Part shown: one piece after another, positions 17,824-26,846 of the stretch | How positions within the stretch are numbered: the stretch's first letter is position 1 | Layout: every line of letters begins with the position of its first letter | The notes under the pieces: model-generated | The model's input: the letters and a program-made list of their open reading frames with translations, nothing else | Told to the model about the DNA's origin: nothing | Databases searched by the model: none | Assembly: GCA_964347475.1 (NCBI GenBank) | Contig: CAYFYY010000035.1 | Coordinates: 1 to 41,588 of the forward strand | Length of the DNA: 41,588 nt | Source: GCA-020356105 sp964347475 | Lineage (GTDB): Bacteria; Pseudomonadota; Alphaproteobacteria; UBA8366; JADFVY01 | Direction of reading: 5' to 3' | Program-made: the position numbers and the translations under genes

Positions 17824-18704
17824 CAGTAATGTACCTTGCGCTCGACGTATTTGAACTGGATGATCGTCAGCATCCCGACGACGATCAGCAGGATGACGGA
17901 CTGCGCGGCCGACGATCCCAGATCCTGCCCGACGAAGCCGTCGGCGTAGACCTTGTAGACGAGGATCGTCGTCGCTTGCTGCGGGCCGCCCGAGGTGATG
18001 GTGTGGATGACGCCGAAGGTCTCGAAGAAGGCATAGACGATATTGACCACGAGCAGGAAGAAGGTGGTTGGCGAGAGCAGCGGAAAGACGATGGTGCGAA
18101 AGCGGGTCCAGAACCGCGCGCCGTCGATCGCCGCCGCCTCGATCACCGAGCGCGGGATCGACTGCAGCCCGGCGAGGAAGAACAGGAAATTGTAGCTGAT
18201 CCGCCCCCAGGCTGACGCCACCACGACGAGGCCCATCGCCTCGCCCTCGTTCAGCACGTGGTTCCAGTCGTAACCCAGCAAGCCGAGATACCAGGAGACG
18301 ACCCCGACCCTCGTGTTGAACATGAACAGCCACAGCACGCCGGCCACGGCGGGGGCGACGGCGTAGGGCCAGATCAGCAGGGTGCGGTAGGTGCCGGATC
18401 CCTTGATCAGGCGGTCGGCCAGCACCGCAAGGTAGAGCGCCGCGCCCATCGAGACCAGGGTGACGAGACCCGAAAACAGCGCCGTCGTCGCGAAACTCGC
18501 CCGGTAGTACGGGTCGCCCAGCAGGAACTCGAAATTGCCGAGCCCGACGAACTGCGACCTGAGCCCGAACGGGTCCGGAATGAACGCCGACTGCCAGACG
18601 GCCTGGCCGGCGGGGTAGAAAAAGAAGATCGCGGTCACGGCCAGCTGCGGCGCAACCAGCAGCAGCGGCAGCAGCCAGCCTTTGAAAGTGACGGCCTTTT
18701 CCAT
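17823..18704 (-). CDS. ugpA: sn-Glycerol-3-phosphate ABC transporter permease
   Basis: 293 residues, six helices, MalF/UgpA type. The EAA loop reads SVIEAAAIDGARFWTRF and is followed by FPLLSPTTFF. Near the C-terminus, GGPQQATTILVYKVY is characteristic of UgpA-like sugar-phosphate permeases. It starts 46 bases downstream of the ugpB stop and shares a one-base overlap with ugpE. With UgpE it forms the channel for glycerol-3-phosphate or its diesters. Confidence 0.92.
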   Translation of the reverse strand: MEKAVTFKGWLLPLLLVAPQLAVTAIFFFYPAGQAVWQSAFIPDPFGLRSQFVGLGNFEFLLGDPYYRASFATTALFSGLVTLVSMGAALYLAVLADRLIKGSGTYRTLLIWPYAVAPAVAGVLWLFMFNTRVGVVSWYLGLLGYDWNHVLNEGEAMGLVVVASAWGRISYNFLFFLAGLQSIPRSVIEAAAIDGARFWTRFRTIVFPLLSPTTFFLLVVNIVYAFFETFGVIHTITSGGPQQATTILVYKVYADGFVGQDLGSSAAQSVILLIVVGMLTIIQFKYVERKVHY

Positions 18705-18749
18705 GCGGTGCGGCGCCCGGGGGCGGTGCGCCCCCGGGCGGCCTTCAGG

Positions 18750-20063
18750 TCAGCGGTTCGCCTGCTCGAACCGGCGCAGCAACGCGTTGCCGCGCCGCAC
18801 GGCGGTGTCGAGCGCCGCCTGCGCGGGTTTGTCTCCCGACCACACGGCCTCGAGTTCCTCGTCGATGATGGCGCGAATCTGGTCGAACGAGCCGAGCCGC
18901 AGCCCCTTGGAATTGGCCGTCGGCGCCTTGGCGGTCATTTGCATGCCGGCGATCTCGGTGCCGGGATTGGCCGCGTAGAACCCCTGCGCCTTGGTCTGCG
19001 CGGCGGCCGCGAGGGTGATCGGCAGGTAGCCGGTGTTCTGATGCCACTTGGCCTGGACGTCCGTTGACGAAAGGAAGTTCAGGAACGCCGCCACGCCCTT
19101 GTACTCCTCGGCGTCATGGCCCGACAGCGTCCACAGCGAGGCACCGCCGATGATCGTGTTCTGCGGCGCACCCGCGACCCCCTCCCAGTAGGGCAGCGGC
19201 CGGATCTCGAAGGCGAACTTCGCCTCGGCCTTGACGCCGGCATAGCCGGCCGAGGACTCGGTGAACAACGCACACTCGCCGGCACGGAAGTTCGCACCGC
19301 CCTCGTTGCGGCGCCCGGCGTAAATGAACTTGCCGTCCCTGGCCCAGTCGCCCATCGTCTGGATGTGCCTGACCTGCACCGGGCCGTTGAACGCGAGTTC
19401 CGTGTCGAGCCCGGCGAAGCCGTTCTCGTTCGTGGCGAACGGGACGTTGTGATAGGCGGAAAAGTTCTCCAGATGCACCCAGCTCTGCCACGCCGTGGTC
19501 AGCGGGCACGCGTGCCCCGCCGCCTTCAGCGCATCGAGCGCCGCGCCCACCTTCTGCCACGTCGAGAGGTCCATATCGGGGTCGAGCCCGGCGCCGCTGA
19601 AGGCGTCCCGGTTGACGTACAGCACCGGCGTGGACGAGTTGTAGGGGAGCGAGAGCATGCGGCCGTCGGTCGTGGTGTAGTATCCCTTGACCGGGCCGAG
19701 ATAGGCGTCGGGGTCGAATGTCGCGCCAGCCTCGGCCATGACCTCGTAGACCGGTTTGATGGCCCCCTTGGCCGCCATCATCGTCGCCGTGCCGACCTCG
19801 AAGACCATCAGGATGTGCGGCTGCTCGCCGGCGCGGAAGGCGGCGATCCCGGCGTTGAGAGTCTCCGAGTAATTGCCCTTGTGCGTCGCCACCACGACGT
19901 AGTCGCTCTGGCTGGCGTTGAACTGCGCGACCTGTTCGGCCAGAAGGTCGCCGAGGCGGCCGGTGAACGCATGCCACCACTGGATCTCGGTCGCCGCCAT
20001 GACGGACGTTGAGGCCATCGCGAGCGCCGCGGCCAGGGCCGCGCCAGTACTGAGTCTTCTCAT
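18750..20063 (-). CDS. ugpB: sn-Glycerol-3-phosphate-binding periplasmic protein
   Basis: 437 residues with a signal peptide (cleavage near SVMAATE). Segments recalling E. coli UgpB run along the whole length: IQWWHAFTGRLGD, THKGNYSETLNAGIAAFRAG, FEVGTATMMAAKGAIKPVY, YNSSTPVLYVNRDAF, NTIIGGASLWTL, HQNTGYLPIT and GLRLGSFDQIRAIIDEELE. This makes the Ugp assignment firmer than for a generic sugar-binding protein. It captures glycerol-3-phosphate and glycerophosphodiesters in the periplasm. The ATG at 20063 follows GGGGAGGAATTCCG, a strong ribosome site. First gene of the operon. In many bacteria ugp genes belong to the phosphate-starvation regulon, but I could not identify a Pho box upstream. 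Confidence 0.95.
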   Translation of the reverse strand: MRRLSTGAALAAALAMASTSVMAATEIQWWHAFTGRLGDLLAEQVAQFNASQSDYVVVATHKGNYSETLNAGIAAFRAGEQPHILMVFEVGTATMMAAKGAIKPVYEVMAEAGATFDPDAYLGPVKGYYTTTDGRMLSLPYNSSTPVLYVNRDAFSGAGLDPDMDLSTWQKVGAALDALKAAGHACPLTTAWQSWVHLENFSAYHNVPFATNENGFAGLDTELAFNGPVQVRHIQTMGDWARDGKFIYAGRRNEGGANFRAGECALFTESSAGYAGVKAEAKFAFEIRPLPYWEGVAGAPQNTIIGGASLWTLSGHDAEEYKGVAAFLNFLSSTDVQAKWHQNTGYLPITLAAAAQTKAQGFYAANPGTEIAGMQMTAKAPTANSKGLRLGSFDQIRAIIDEELEAVWSGDKPAQAALDTAVRRGNALLRRFEQANR

Positions 20064-20618
20064 CGGAATTCCTCCCCGTAAAATCGTTGGAGTGCAGGTG
20101 CGGATCGCGGCTCCAGTGATCGTCCGTGATCCCAGCCGGCGTTTCGACAGTGAAGCATAATCAGCCAGCCCAGACAAACGGTTGCGCGGCCGAGACCGCG
20201 CATCGATCGCGGATGACCCCCGGGCTTGCGGCGGGGAAATCGCAAACCGCGATCGCCGTGGCAGGTCAGGCGGGGTGCCGGATACTCAAGGGCCGCGCGT
20301 CTCGACAGCGCCGTGCCCGGCACGAGCCGGCGGCAGGGCGAGGCGGTGGATCTTCGATCCGGCGCGTGGCGGCGAGAGGCTTCAGTCACACGAATCTATT
20401 CCCTCCCCCACAAGGGCGGAGGGGAATGATTTTTCGAGCGTGGTCACGGCCAATTATACGTATCTTCCCCGTCTGCCGGGAGAGGGCAAGGTGGGGGAAA
20501 AGAGGGCGTCGCCCACCCCCTCCCAACCCTCCCCCGCCCGGGCGGGAGAGGGCCAAGTGTTTCGGGCTGGCTCGTGATAGCCCCTCTCCCGCTTGCGGGG
20601 GAGGGGTTGGGGAGGGGG
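20064..20618. other. 555-base gene-free stretch between ugpB and the leucine-dehydrogenase-like gene
   Basis: The right half is dense with palindromic repeats: an imperfect hairpin at about 20399-20428 (ATTCCCTCC / GGAGGGGAAT) and the long C/G-rich inverted repeat at 20516-20618. The left half should hold the ugpB promoter on the minus strand, but I see no confident -35/-10 pair. No gene is supported here. Confidence 0.55.
20516..20618. repeat. Long C/G-rich inverted repeat, copy 2
   Basis: The left arm 20516-20535 and right arm 20597-20618 are reverse complements apart from two extra G residues in the right arm. Between them are GCCCGGGCGGG and AGCCCCTCTCCCGC-TTGCGGG hairpins. The layout and arm wording match copy 1 at 11703-11806. 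The right arm abuts the stop codon of the leucine-dehydrogenase-like gene (TGA at 20621-20619 on the minus strand), so in RNA it would form a strong hairpin exactly at that gene's 3' end. Confidence 0.75.
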
Positions 20619-21668
20619 TCAGGCGGCCTCGTCCCTACGGGCCTTGAACCGGTCCTCGGCGATGCGGTCGGCGGCGACTTCGGGGGCGACGCCGTCCTTA
20701 CGGGCGCGGGTGAAGATCTCGCTCAGGGTGTCGCCGATGCCGAGCACGTGCGCGGTCGCGGCCTCGGCGTCGAACTTCGGCGCCTCGTGGCTCACCCAGA
20801 TGATGCCGCCGGCGTTGATCGCGTAGTCCGGCGCGTACAGCACGTTGCGTTTCCAAAGCAGGCGGCCGTGCCGCGGCTCGGCGAGCTGGTTGTTGGCCGA
20901 GCCGGCGATCACCGGGGCGCGGATCTCGCCGATCGTCGCATCGTTGACGACGGCGCCCAGCGCGCAAGGCGCGAACACGTCCACGTGTTGCGCGTGGATC
21001 GCCTCCGGCGGGACCGCCGTCGCGCCGAGCTCGCGCACCGCCTTCTTGACCGCGACCTCGTTGATGTCGCTCACGATGAGCGCGGCGCCCGCTTCGTGCA
21101 GCCGCTCGGCCAGCGCATAGCCGACATTGCCGAGCCCCTGAACGGCCACCTTCAGGCCCTTCATGCGGACCCGGCCGAGGCGCTCGGCGATGCAGGTCTG
21201 GATGCCGGTGAAGACGCCGAGCGCGGTCGCCGGCGACGGGTCGCCCGCGCCGCCTTCGGCGATGCCGGCGACGTGGCGCGTGGCGCGGCGCACGATCTCG
21301 AGGTCGGCCGGCCGCGTGCCGACGTCCTCGGCGGTCACGTAGCGGCCGCCCAGGGTATCGACGAAGCGGCCGTAGGCGAGCCACAGCGCCTCGGACTTGT
21401 CGCGGGCCGGATCGCCGATGATCACCGCCTTGCCGCCGCCGCAGGCAAGGCCGGCCAGGGCCGACTTGTAGGTCATGCCGCGCGACAGGCGCAGCGCGTC
21501 GACGAGCGCGTCCTCCTCCGTATCGTAGCGCCACATGCGGCAGCCGCCGAGCGCCGGGCCGCGCACCGTGTTGTGGATGGCGATGATCGCCTTGAGGCCA
21601 GAGGCCGCGTCGCGGCAGAACACGATTTGCTGGTGGTCGTCGAAATCCTTCATCGAAAAGACGGGCAT
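20619..21668 (-). CDS. Glu/Leu/Phe/Val dehydrogenase, leucine-dehydrogenase-like
   Basis: 349 residues, the usual size for octameric leucine/valine dehydrogenases. The catalytic region shows GPALGGCRMW, MTYKSALAGL (substrate-binding lysine) and CGGGKAVI (catalytic lysine). The NAD-binding part has GLGNVGYALAERL and VSDIN. ANNQLAE and YAPDYAINAGG follow, all typical of LeuDH/ValDH. The reaction is reversible oxidative deamination of branched-chain amino acids to 2-oxo acids. ATG 21668 (GCGAGGAAAC upstream) is preferred over the in-frame TTG at 21680. The gene stands alone, with a repeat hairpin at its 3' end. Exact amino-acid preference is not predictable. Confidence 0.88.
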   Translation of the reverse strand: MPVFSMKDFDDHQQIVFCRDAASGLKAIIAIHNTVRGPALGGCRMWRYDTEEDALVDALRLSRGMTYKSALAGLACGGGKAVIIGDPARDKSEALWLAYGRFVDTLGGRYVTAEDVGTRPADLEIVRRATRHVAGIAEGGAGDPSPATALGVFTGIQTCIAERLGRVRMKGLKVAVQGLGNVGYALAERLHEAGAALIVSDINEVAVKKAVRELGATAVPPEAIHAQHVDVFAPCALGAVVNDATIGEIRAPVIAGSANNQLAEPRHGRLLWKRNVLYAPDYAINAGGIIWVSHEAPKFDAEAATAHVLGIGDTLSEIFTRARKDGVAPEVAADRIAEDRFKARRDEAA

Positions 21669-22142
21669 GTTTCCTCGCAATCGCCCGCCCTCTGCCGCGG
21701 GCGCAACCTGATCGATTTTCCGTCTCAGATATAGGCCCGAAATGCCTTAACGAGAGGTAACGAAACCGCCACCTCGTGCAAAAAGACCGTTTGTTGCAAA
21801 GGGATTTGCGGGGCGGCAATTTTGCGCCGCCTCGCCCCTCTCGCGCGCAATTTCCGGACCGGAAGCGGGACAGGAAATTTGCCGCCTCCGGGCCGCGAGT
21901 CGCGAGCGGTGACTTGGCGCGGGTGCGCGGCGGTCGGGGCGGGCCGCACGACCGCGCCGCGCCGATACCGCAGGCGGCCGCGGGGATATCGGCGGCGCAC
22001 GGCACGGGCGCGTGTTCCGGCCCGAACAGGGGCGCCGCAAACCCGCTGAAAACCCTAGCGCATGGGGTCGTTCCGCGTAACGCACGGGAGCCGGCCATGC
22101 GGCCGCTTGACAGACCGCCCCGCCGCCGGGGACGCTGGGGCC
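21669..22142. other. 474-base divergent gap
   Basis: It separates the dehydrogenase (-) from the nucleoside hydrolase (+). The part next to the dehydrogenase (about 21720-21850) is relatively AT-rich, with repeated TTTGCA-like words and a GAGGT / ACCTC pair, so it probably holds that gene's promoter. The rest is very GC-rich with no convincing gene, RNA or operator. Confidence 0.4.
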
Positions 22143-23084
22143 ATGCCGGCGCGCCCCATCATCATCGACTGCGACCCCGGCCAGGACGACGCCGTGGCGC
22201 TGCTGCTCGCGCTGGCCTCGCCCGCGGAGCTCGAGGTCCGCGGCATCACCTGCGTGGCCGGCAACGTGCCGCTGCCGCGCACCCAGGCCAACGCGCGGCG
22301 CATCGTCGAGCTGTCCGGCCGCACCGAGGTGCCCGTGTTCGCGGGCTGCGCGCGGCCGCTGCTGCGCCCGCTCGTCACGGCCGAGCACGTGCACGGCAAG
22401 ACCGGGCTCGACGGCTGCGACCTGCCGGCCCCGGCGCTGGCGCTCGACGCGCGGCACGCCGTCGACTTCATCGTCGCGGAATGCCTGGAGGCGGGGCGGG
22501 ACGGCATCACCCTGTGCCCGACCGGGCCGCTGACCAACATCGCCCAGGCCATCGTCAAGGCGCCGGAGATCCTGCCCAACATCGCCGCGATCGTGCTCAT
22601 GGGCGGCGCCGCGATGACCCCCGGCAACACCACGCCGTCGGCCGAGTTCAACATCTACGTCGACCCGCACGCGGCCCACGTCGTGTTCGAATGCGGCCGG
22701 CCGGTCGTCATGCACCCGCTGGACGTGACCCACAAGGCGATCACCACGCCCGAGCGGCTCGACGCGATCCGCGCCATCGGCACCCCGGTGTCGGCTGCCG
22801 TCGCCGGCATGCTCGCGTTCTACGACCGCTTCGACATGGACCGCTACGGCATGCCCGGCGGGCCGTTGCACGATCCCTGCGTGATCGCCTACCTCCTCAA
22901 GCCGGACCTGTTCGCCGGCCGGCGCGCGCGGGTGCGCATCGAGACAAGCTCGGAGCTGACGATGGGCCGCACCGTCGTCGACTGGTGGGGCATCGAAGGC
23001 GAGGCGCCGAACGCGCTGGTGCTGAACGAGATCGACGCCGACGGCTTCTATGCCCTGCTTACCGAGCGGCTGGCGCGGCTGTAG
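22143..23084 (+). CDS. Inosine-uridine preferring nucleoside hydrolase family protein
   Basis: 313 residues. The N-terminal calcium-binding signature reads IIIDCDPGQDDAVALLLAL. Further family segments are GNVPLPRTQANA, LCPTGPLTNIAQA, MGGAAMTPGNTTPSAEFNIYVDPHAA and a late GGPLHDPCVIAYL with the catalytic histidine-aspartate. The enzyme hydrolyses the N-glycosidic bond of ribonucleosides for salvage. ATG 22143 begins the protein just before the signature; an in-frame GTG/ATG region further up from 22062 would add a non-conserved extension. It is convergent with the acyl-CoA synthetase gene, 25 bases away. Confidence 0.92.
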   Translation: MPARPIIIDCDPGQDDAVALLLALASPAELEVRGITCVAGNVPLPRTQANARRIVELSGRTEVPVFAGCARPLLRPLVTAEHVHGKTGLDGCDLPAPALALDARHAVDFIVAECLEAGRDGITLCPTGPLTNIAQAIVKAPEILPNIAAIVLMGGAAMTPGNTTPSAEFNIYVDPHAAHVVFECGRPVVMHPLDVTHKAITTPERLDAIRAIGTPVSAAVAGMLAFYDRFDMDRYGMPGGPLHDPCVIAYLLKPDLFAGRRARVRIETSSELTMGRTVVDWWGIEGEAPNALVLNEIDADGFYALLTERLARL

Positions 23085-23109
23085 GGGGAGACAGGCCGCC
23101 GCACGGCGG

Positions 23110-24738
23110 TCACGCCTCGCCGCGCCTCGCCGCTTCCTGCGCGCGCAGCTCGCCGCGCATGATCTTGCCGGTGGAGGTGAGGGGCAGGGCGGATACGAAC
23201 TCGACCTCGCGCGGGTATTCGTGGGCGGCGAGACGGGTCCTGACGAACTCCTGGATCTCGCGCGCCAGGGCCGGCGTGCCCTCGTAGCCGGGCCGCAGCA
23301 CGACGAAGGCCTTGATGCTCTCGGTGCGCAGCGGGTCGGGCACGCCGATCGCAGCGGCCATGGCGACCGACATGTGCCGGGCGAGGCAGTCCTCGACCTC
23401 GCCCGGCCCGACCCGGTAGCCGCCGGTGGTGATCACGTCGTCGTCGCGTCCGACATAGCGGAAATAGCCATCCGCATCGCGGATGCCCCGGTCGCCCGTG
23501 AGCAGCCAGTTGCCGGCGAACTTGCGTGCCGTCGCCTCCGGGTCGCTCCAGTAGCCGAGGAACATGACCGGGTCCGGGCGGCGGACTGCGATGTTTCCTT
23601 CGACGCCGTCGGCCAGCTCGTTGCCGGCGTCGTCGACGATGCCGACGCGGTGGCCGGGAATGGCACGCCCCATCGAGCCGGGGCGCACCTCCATGATGCC
23701 GGCGCAGTTGCCGACCACGAGGTTGCATTCCGTCTGGCCATAGAATTCATTGATGGTCAGCCCGAAGGTCTCCCGGCCCCACGCCAGCAGCTCCGCGCCG
23801 AGCGTCTCGCCGCCGGAGCCGATCGAGCGCAGATGGCAGCCTTCGGACAGCGGCGTCGGGCCGATCTGGCGCAGCATCTTGAGCGCCGTCGGCGGCATGA
23901 AGACGTTGCGCACCCGATGCTGCGCCATCAGGCGCATGGCGTCCTCGGGGTCGAATTTCTGCGCCCGGTACGCCAGCACCGGCACGCCGTGGTGGAGGGC
24001 CGGCAGCAACACGTCGATCAGGCCACCGATCCAGGCCCAGTCGGCCGGGGTCCAGAACAGATCGCCCTTCTGGGGAAAGAACTCGTGCGGGAATTCGACC
24101 CCTGGTAGGTGCCCCAGCAACGTTCGGTGCGCGTGCAACGCGCCCTTCGGCGGGCCGGTCGTCCCCGAGGTGAAGATGATCAATGCCGGATCGTCGGCCC
24201 GCGTCGGGGTCGGCTGGAAGCTGTCGAAGGCGCGAGCCAGCAGGCTGTGGAAATCCTCGGCGCCGTCGCCGCGACCGTCGGTCGAGAGCACGAGCTTGAG
24301 GTCGGGCAGGCGGTCGCGGATGGCTGCGATCTTGCCGAGCCCGTTGGCGTCGGCGACTAGCGCGCGCACGCCTGCCGCCTTGAGCCGGTACTCCAGCGCG
24401 TCCGCTCCGAACAGGGTGAACAGCGGCACCGCGATCATGCCGGCCTTGTAGACCGCGATATGCGCGACCGCCGTCTCCGGCGCCTGGGGCAGCAGGATGC
24501 CGACCCGATCGCCCCGCCTCATGCCGCGGGCCACGAGCACGTTGGCAAGCTTGTTCGAGAGTTTCTTGAGCTGGCCGAAACTGTATTCGGTCAGCCGTCC
24601 CTCCGCATCGCGGCAGATCAGCGCGCGGGCATTCCCCGCCTGACGGTCGCATACATCGACGCCGATATTGTACGAGGCGGGAACGTTCCAGCGGAACGCG
24701 GTGACCGCCTCGGCGTAGCTGCGCGCCCGTTTCAGCAT
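23110..24738 (-). CDS. Acyl-CoA synthetase (AMP-forming)
   Basis: 542 residues of the ANL adenylating superfamily. The motifs are the P-loop IIFTSGTTGPPKG, A5 NEFYGQTECN, and A7/A8 LLTGDRGIRDADGYFRYVGR with GGYRVGPGEVED. The end motif LPLTSTGKIMR carries the catalytic lysine. WTPADWAWIGGL after the P-loop is like acetyl-/medium-chain acyl-CoA synthetases of the ACSM type. It activates a carboxylic acid (probably short to medium chain) with ATP and CoA. It is divergent from an SDR gene that resembles 2,4-dienoyl-CoA reductases, which suggests a shared fatty-acid or aromatic-acid degradation role. The ATG at 24738 has no strong ribosome site. Confidence 0.9.
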   Translation of the reverse strand: MLKRARSYAEAVTAFRWNVPASYNIGVDVCDRQAGNARALICRDAEGRLTEYSFGQLKKLSNKLANVLVARGMRRGDRVGILLPQAPETAVAHIAVYKAGMIAVPLFTLFGADALEYRLKAAGVRALVADANGLGKIAAIRDRLPDLKLVLSTDGRGDGAEDFHSLLARAFDSFQPTPTRADDPALIIFTSGTTGPPKGALHAHRTLLGHLPGVEFPHEFFPQKGDLFWTPADWAWIGGLIDVLLPALHHGVPVLAYRAQKFDPEDAMRLMAQHRVRNVFMPPTALKMLRQIGPTPLSEGCHLRSIGSGGETLGAELLAWGRETFGLTINEFYGQTECNLVVGNCAGIMEVRPGSMGRAIPGHRVGIVDDAGNELADGVEGNIAVRRPDPVMFLGYWSDPEATARKFAGNWLLTGDRGIRDADGYFRYVGRDDDVITTGGYRVGPGEVEDCLARHMSVAMAAAIGVPDPLRTESIKAFVVLRPGYEGTPALAREIQEFVRTRLAAHEYPREVEFVSALPLTSTGKIMRGELRAQEAARRGEA

Positions 24739-24937
24739 GGACCCGGCGGGCCGGTCCGCGCGCGCACCGGCTCCGGTGGCAAGATCGCAAAGCCCCGATA
24801 CGCACCCATCCGGCGTTGCCCCCGCTGGCCGCCCCGTTCCGATGCACTCTAGCCCCGTTCGGTGGATGATGCCAGACGACCGAAACGCTGCTAAACCAGT
24901 ATCCTCGAGTGGAGAACGACGGGAGAGAGACGGCACC

Positions 24938-25771
24938 ATGTTCCAGGCGGATCTGTTGGCAGGAAAACGCATTCTGGTGACCGGCGGCGGGACCGGCCTC
25001 GGCCTTTCGATGGCGCGCCGGTTCCGCGAACTCGGGGCGGTCCCGGTGATCTGCGGCCGCCGCCCGGAGGTGCTCAAGGAGGCGTCTGCCGTGCTCGGCG
25101 GCGCCGAGAGCCATGTCTGCGACATCCGCGATGCGGAGGCGGTCGGTGCCATGCTCGACAAGATCTGGCGCGTTGCTCCGCTGGACGGCCTGGTCAACAA
25201 CGCCGCCGGGAATTTCATCGCGCGGACCGAGACCCTGTCGCCGCGCGCGGTGGATGCTGTGCTCGGCATCGTCCTGCACGGGACCGCGTATGTGACCGTC
25301 GGCTGCGGGCGCCGGTGGCTCGAGTCCGGGCACAGGGCAACCGTGCTGTCGATCGTGACGACCTACGCGTGGACGGGCTCCGCCTATGTCGTTCCGTCGG
25401 CCATGGCCAAGGCCGGAGTGCTGGCACTGACGCGCAGCCTCGCCGTCGAGTGGGGCGGCCGCGGCGTCCGCCTGAACGCCATCGCGCCGGGCCCGTTCCC
25501 GACGCCCGGTGCGTGGGAGCGCCTGGTCCCCAAGCCGGAGCTGGCCGCCATGATCGAGAAACGCAACCCGCTCGGCCGTCCCGGCGAGCATATCGAGTTG
25601 GCCAATTTGGCCAGCTACCTGATGTCGGACGCGTCCGGATTCGTGAATGGCGAGGTCGTGACCATCGACGGCGGCGAATGGCTGAAGGGCGCCGGCGAGT
25701 TCAATTTCATCGGCGACATGATGAGCGACGCCGACTGGGAGTCGTTGCGCCGGGGAAAGAAGACAACCTGA
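24938..25771 (+). CDS. SDR oxidoreductase, 2,4-dienoyl-CoA reductase-like
   Basis: 277 residues. The nucleotide-binding motif is TGGGTGLGLSMARRF, followed by LVNNAAGNFIA. The catalytic region reads YVVPSAMAKAGVLALTRS: the usual YxxxK tyrosine is serine. That replacement, NNAAGNFI and the later GPFPTPGAWERL are all as in NADPH-dependent 2,4-dienoyl-CoA reductases (DECR), so the change is a family trait and not a defect. It would reduce dienoyl-CoA esters during unsaturated fatty-acid oxidation. ATG 24938 is chosen because GGGAGAGAG lies about eight bases upstream; the frame is open from 24737, antisense to the adjacent gene. Divergent from the acyl-CoA synthetase gene. Confidence 0.87.
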   Translation: MFQADLLAGKRILVTGGGTGLGLSMARRFRELGAVPVICGRRPEVLKEASAVLGGAESHVCDIRDAEAVGAMLDKIWRVAPLDGLVNNAAGNFIARTETLSPRAVDAVLGIVLHGTAYVTVGCGRRWLESGHRATVLSIVTTYAWTGSAYVVPSAMAKAGVLALTRSLAVEWGGRGVRLNAIAPGPFPTPGAWERLVPKPELAAMIEKRNPLGRPGEHIELANLASYLMSDASGFVNGEVVTIDGGEWLKGAGEFNFIGDMMSDADWESLRRGKKTT

Positions 25772-25778
25772 AGACGCT

Positions 25779-26720
25779 TCATTCGATCAGCGAGACCTTG
25801 CGCCCTCTGTTGTCCTTGCCCTCGCCGACCACATAGGTGCTGCCTCCGACGTCCTTCATCGTCAGGGTGCCGCTGGCGTTGAGGTCATTGGCGCAGGTAA
25901 GAAGCCATCGCATGAAGAGCCTGTCACTCTCCCGCTTGTCGTAGTTCACGACTCCCTCGCATTGGCGCCCGGCGCCGGCACCCAAGGTAATGACACCATT
26001 CTCTTGCCCCTCCGGGATCCGGATCCGGCCGCCGAAGATGTCGACCCCCGACGAATCGTTGGCCCAGATCACCTGAATCGGAATCGAAATCGAGCCGGTC
26101 CTGTTCGTTGATGCTGTCGACGCGGTCCAGCCCGCCGGTGGTTCGATCGCACCATATGTGCGGTGACCGATCAGCCTGACGATGGATTCGGATTCAGCGG
26201 TAGAGGGCATCGTGCCCTTGCCCTTACAATAGAATCCGCTCAGCACGCGCGTTCCCACGCCGGTCCCCTCACGCGGACCGAAGGTCTGGAGCCAGGCGAC
26301 GCACGCGATGCCATCGGCGGTGGCGGCGGCATACTCGATGCGACCGATGGCGTTGGCGGTGTCACCGCTCGCGCCGATCTCCAGCGCCTTGCCCCGGAAC
26401 CAGTCCCACTGTTCGAGACCTTCCTTGACCGGCTGGACACGCGTGAAATGCCGCGTCGGCGGTGTTTCCGCAAGATACATCCGGGCAAACGGAAACTCAC
26501 CGGATACCGGTCCGTATGACGCTATGGTCCGGCGAACGAAGTGGTTGTCCTTTCCCGTAAGGAACAACCGGTAACCGCCCGCGAGGCCGGGCCCATAGAA
26601 CTGCAGCTTGCTCTCCTCCTCGCTGACCTCGAGATACTCCGGCCCGATGTCGCCGCTGGTGCAGGCCCCGGCAAGCGCGAAAACGGCCAGTACCAGAATC
26701 CTCCTTGCATGCCGTATCAT
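25779..26720 (-). CDS. Predicted lipoprotein of unrecognised family (paralogue A)
   Basis: 313 residues. The signal sequence ends in the lipobox LAGAC, so Cys20 should be lipidated; the next residues TSGDIG do not show a retention aspartate at +2. Four further cysteines (about 140, 165, 254, 276) align with four in the neighbouring paralogue and could form two disulfides. Conserved blocks shared with it are YGPGLAGGYR, the RRTIASYGP region, GRIEYA.A.ADG, GHRTYG.IEPP.GW and a C-terminal GEGKDNRGR. I do not recognise the family. ATG 26720 follows GGGGGAGGTA. It is the last of three lipoprotein genes in a row (metallopeptidase, paralogue B, paralogue A). Confidence 0.75.
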   Translation of the reverse strand: MIRHARRILVLAVFALAGACTSGDIGPEYLEVSEEESKLQFYGPGLAGGYRLFLTGKDNHFVRRTIASYGPVSGEFPFARMYLAETPPTRHFTRVQPVKEGLEQWDWFRGKALEIGASGDTANAIGRIEYAAATADGIACVAWLQTFGPREGTGVGTRVLSGFYCKGKGTMPSTAESESIVRLIGHRTYGAIEPPAGWTASTASTNRTGSISIPIQVIWANDSSGVDIFGGRIRIPEGQENGVITLGAGAGRQCEGVVNYDKRESDRLFMRWLLTCANDLNASGTLTMKDVGGSTYVVGEGKDNRGRKVSLIE

Positions 26721-26846
26721 TACCTCCCCCGTTATCACGTGTCTGGATTGTCGATTATTCAACCATATGCCGGGCCAGCATGACACCCCGTCCTGGAATA
26801 GTCGCGACAATCGGATTTCCGGGGCCATGTGCCTCATCGCGGCGCA

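Noticed and set aside
17824..18333. Longer N-terminus for ugpE
   Set aside because: The extension lies inside ugpA in another frame; the TGATG overlap at 17821-17825 marks the natural start.
20400..20620. A possible CRISPR array among the repeated C/G-rich blocks
   Set aside because: The repeats are inverted, few and irregularly spaced, with no uniform spacers; they are palindromic extragenic repeats.
25436..25480. Loss of the catalytic tyrosine in the SDR as a sign of an inactive enzyme
   Set aside because: Serine at this site with the surrounding VVPSAxAKAG wording is the normal state in 2,4-dienoyl-CoA reductases.
23747..25591. A 614-codon minus-strand frame over the synthetase/SDR boundary
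   Set aside because: It is out of frame with both real genes and has shadow-type composition.
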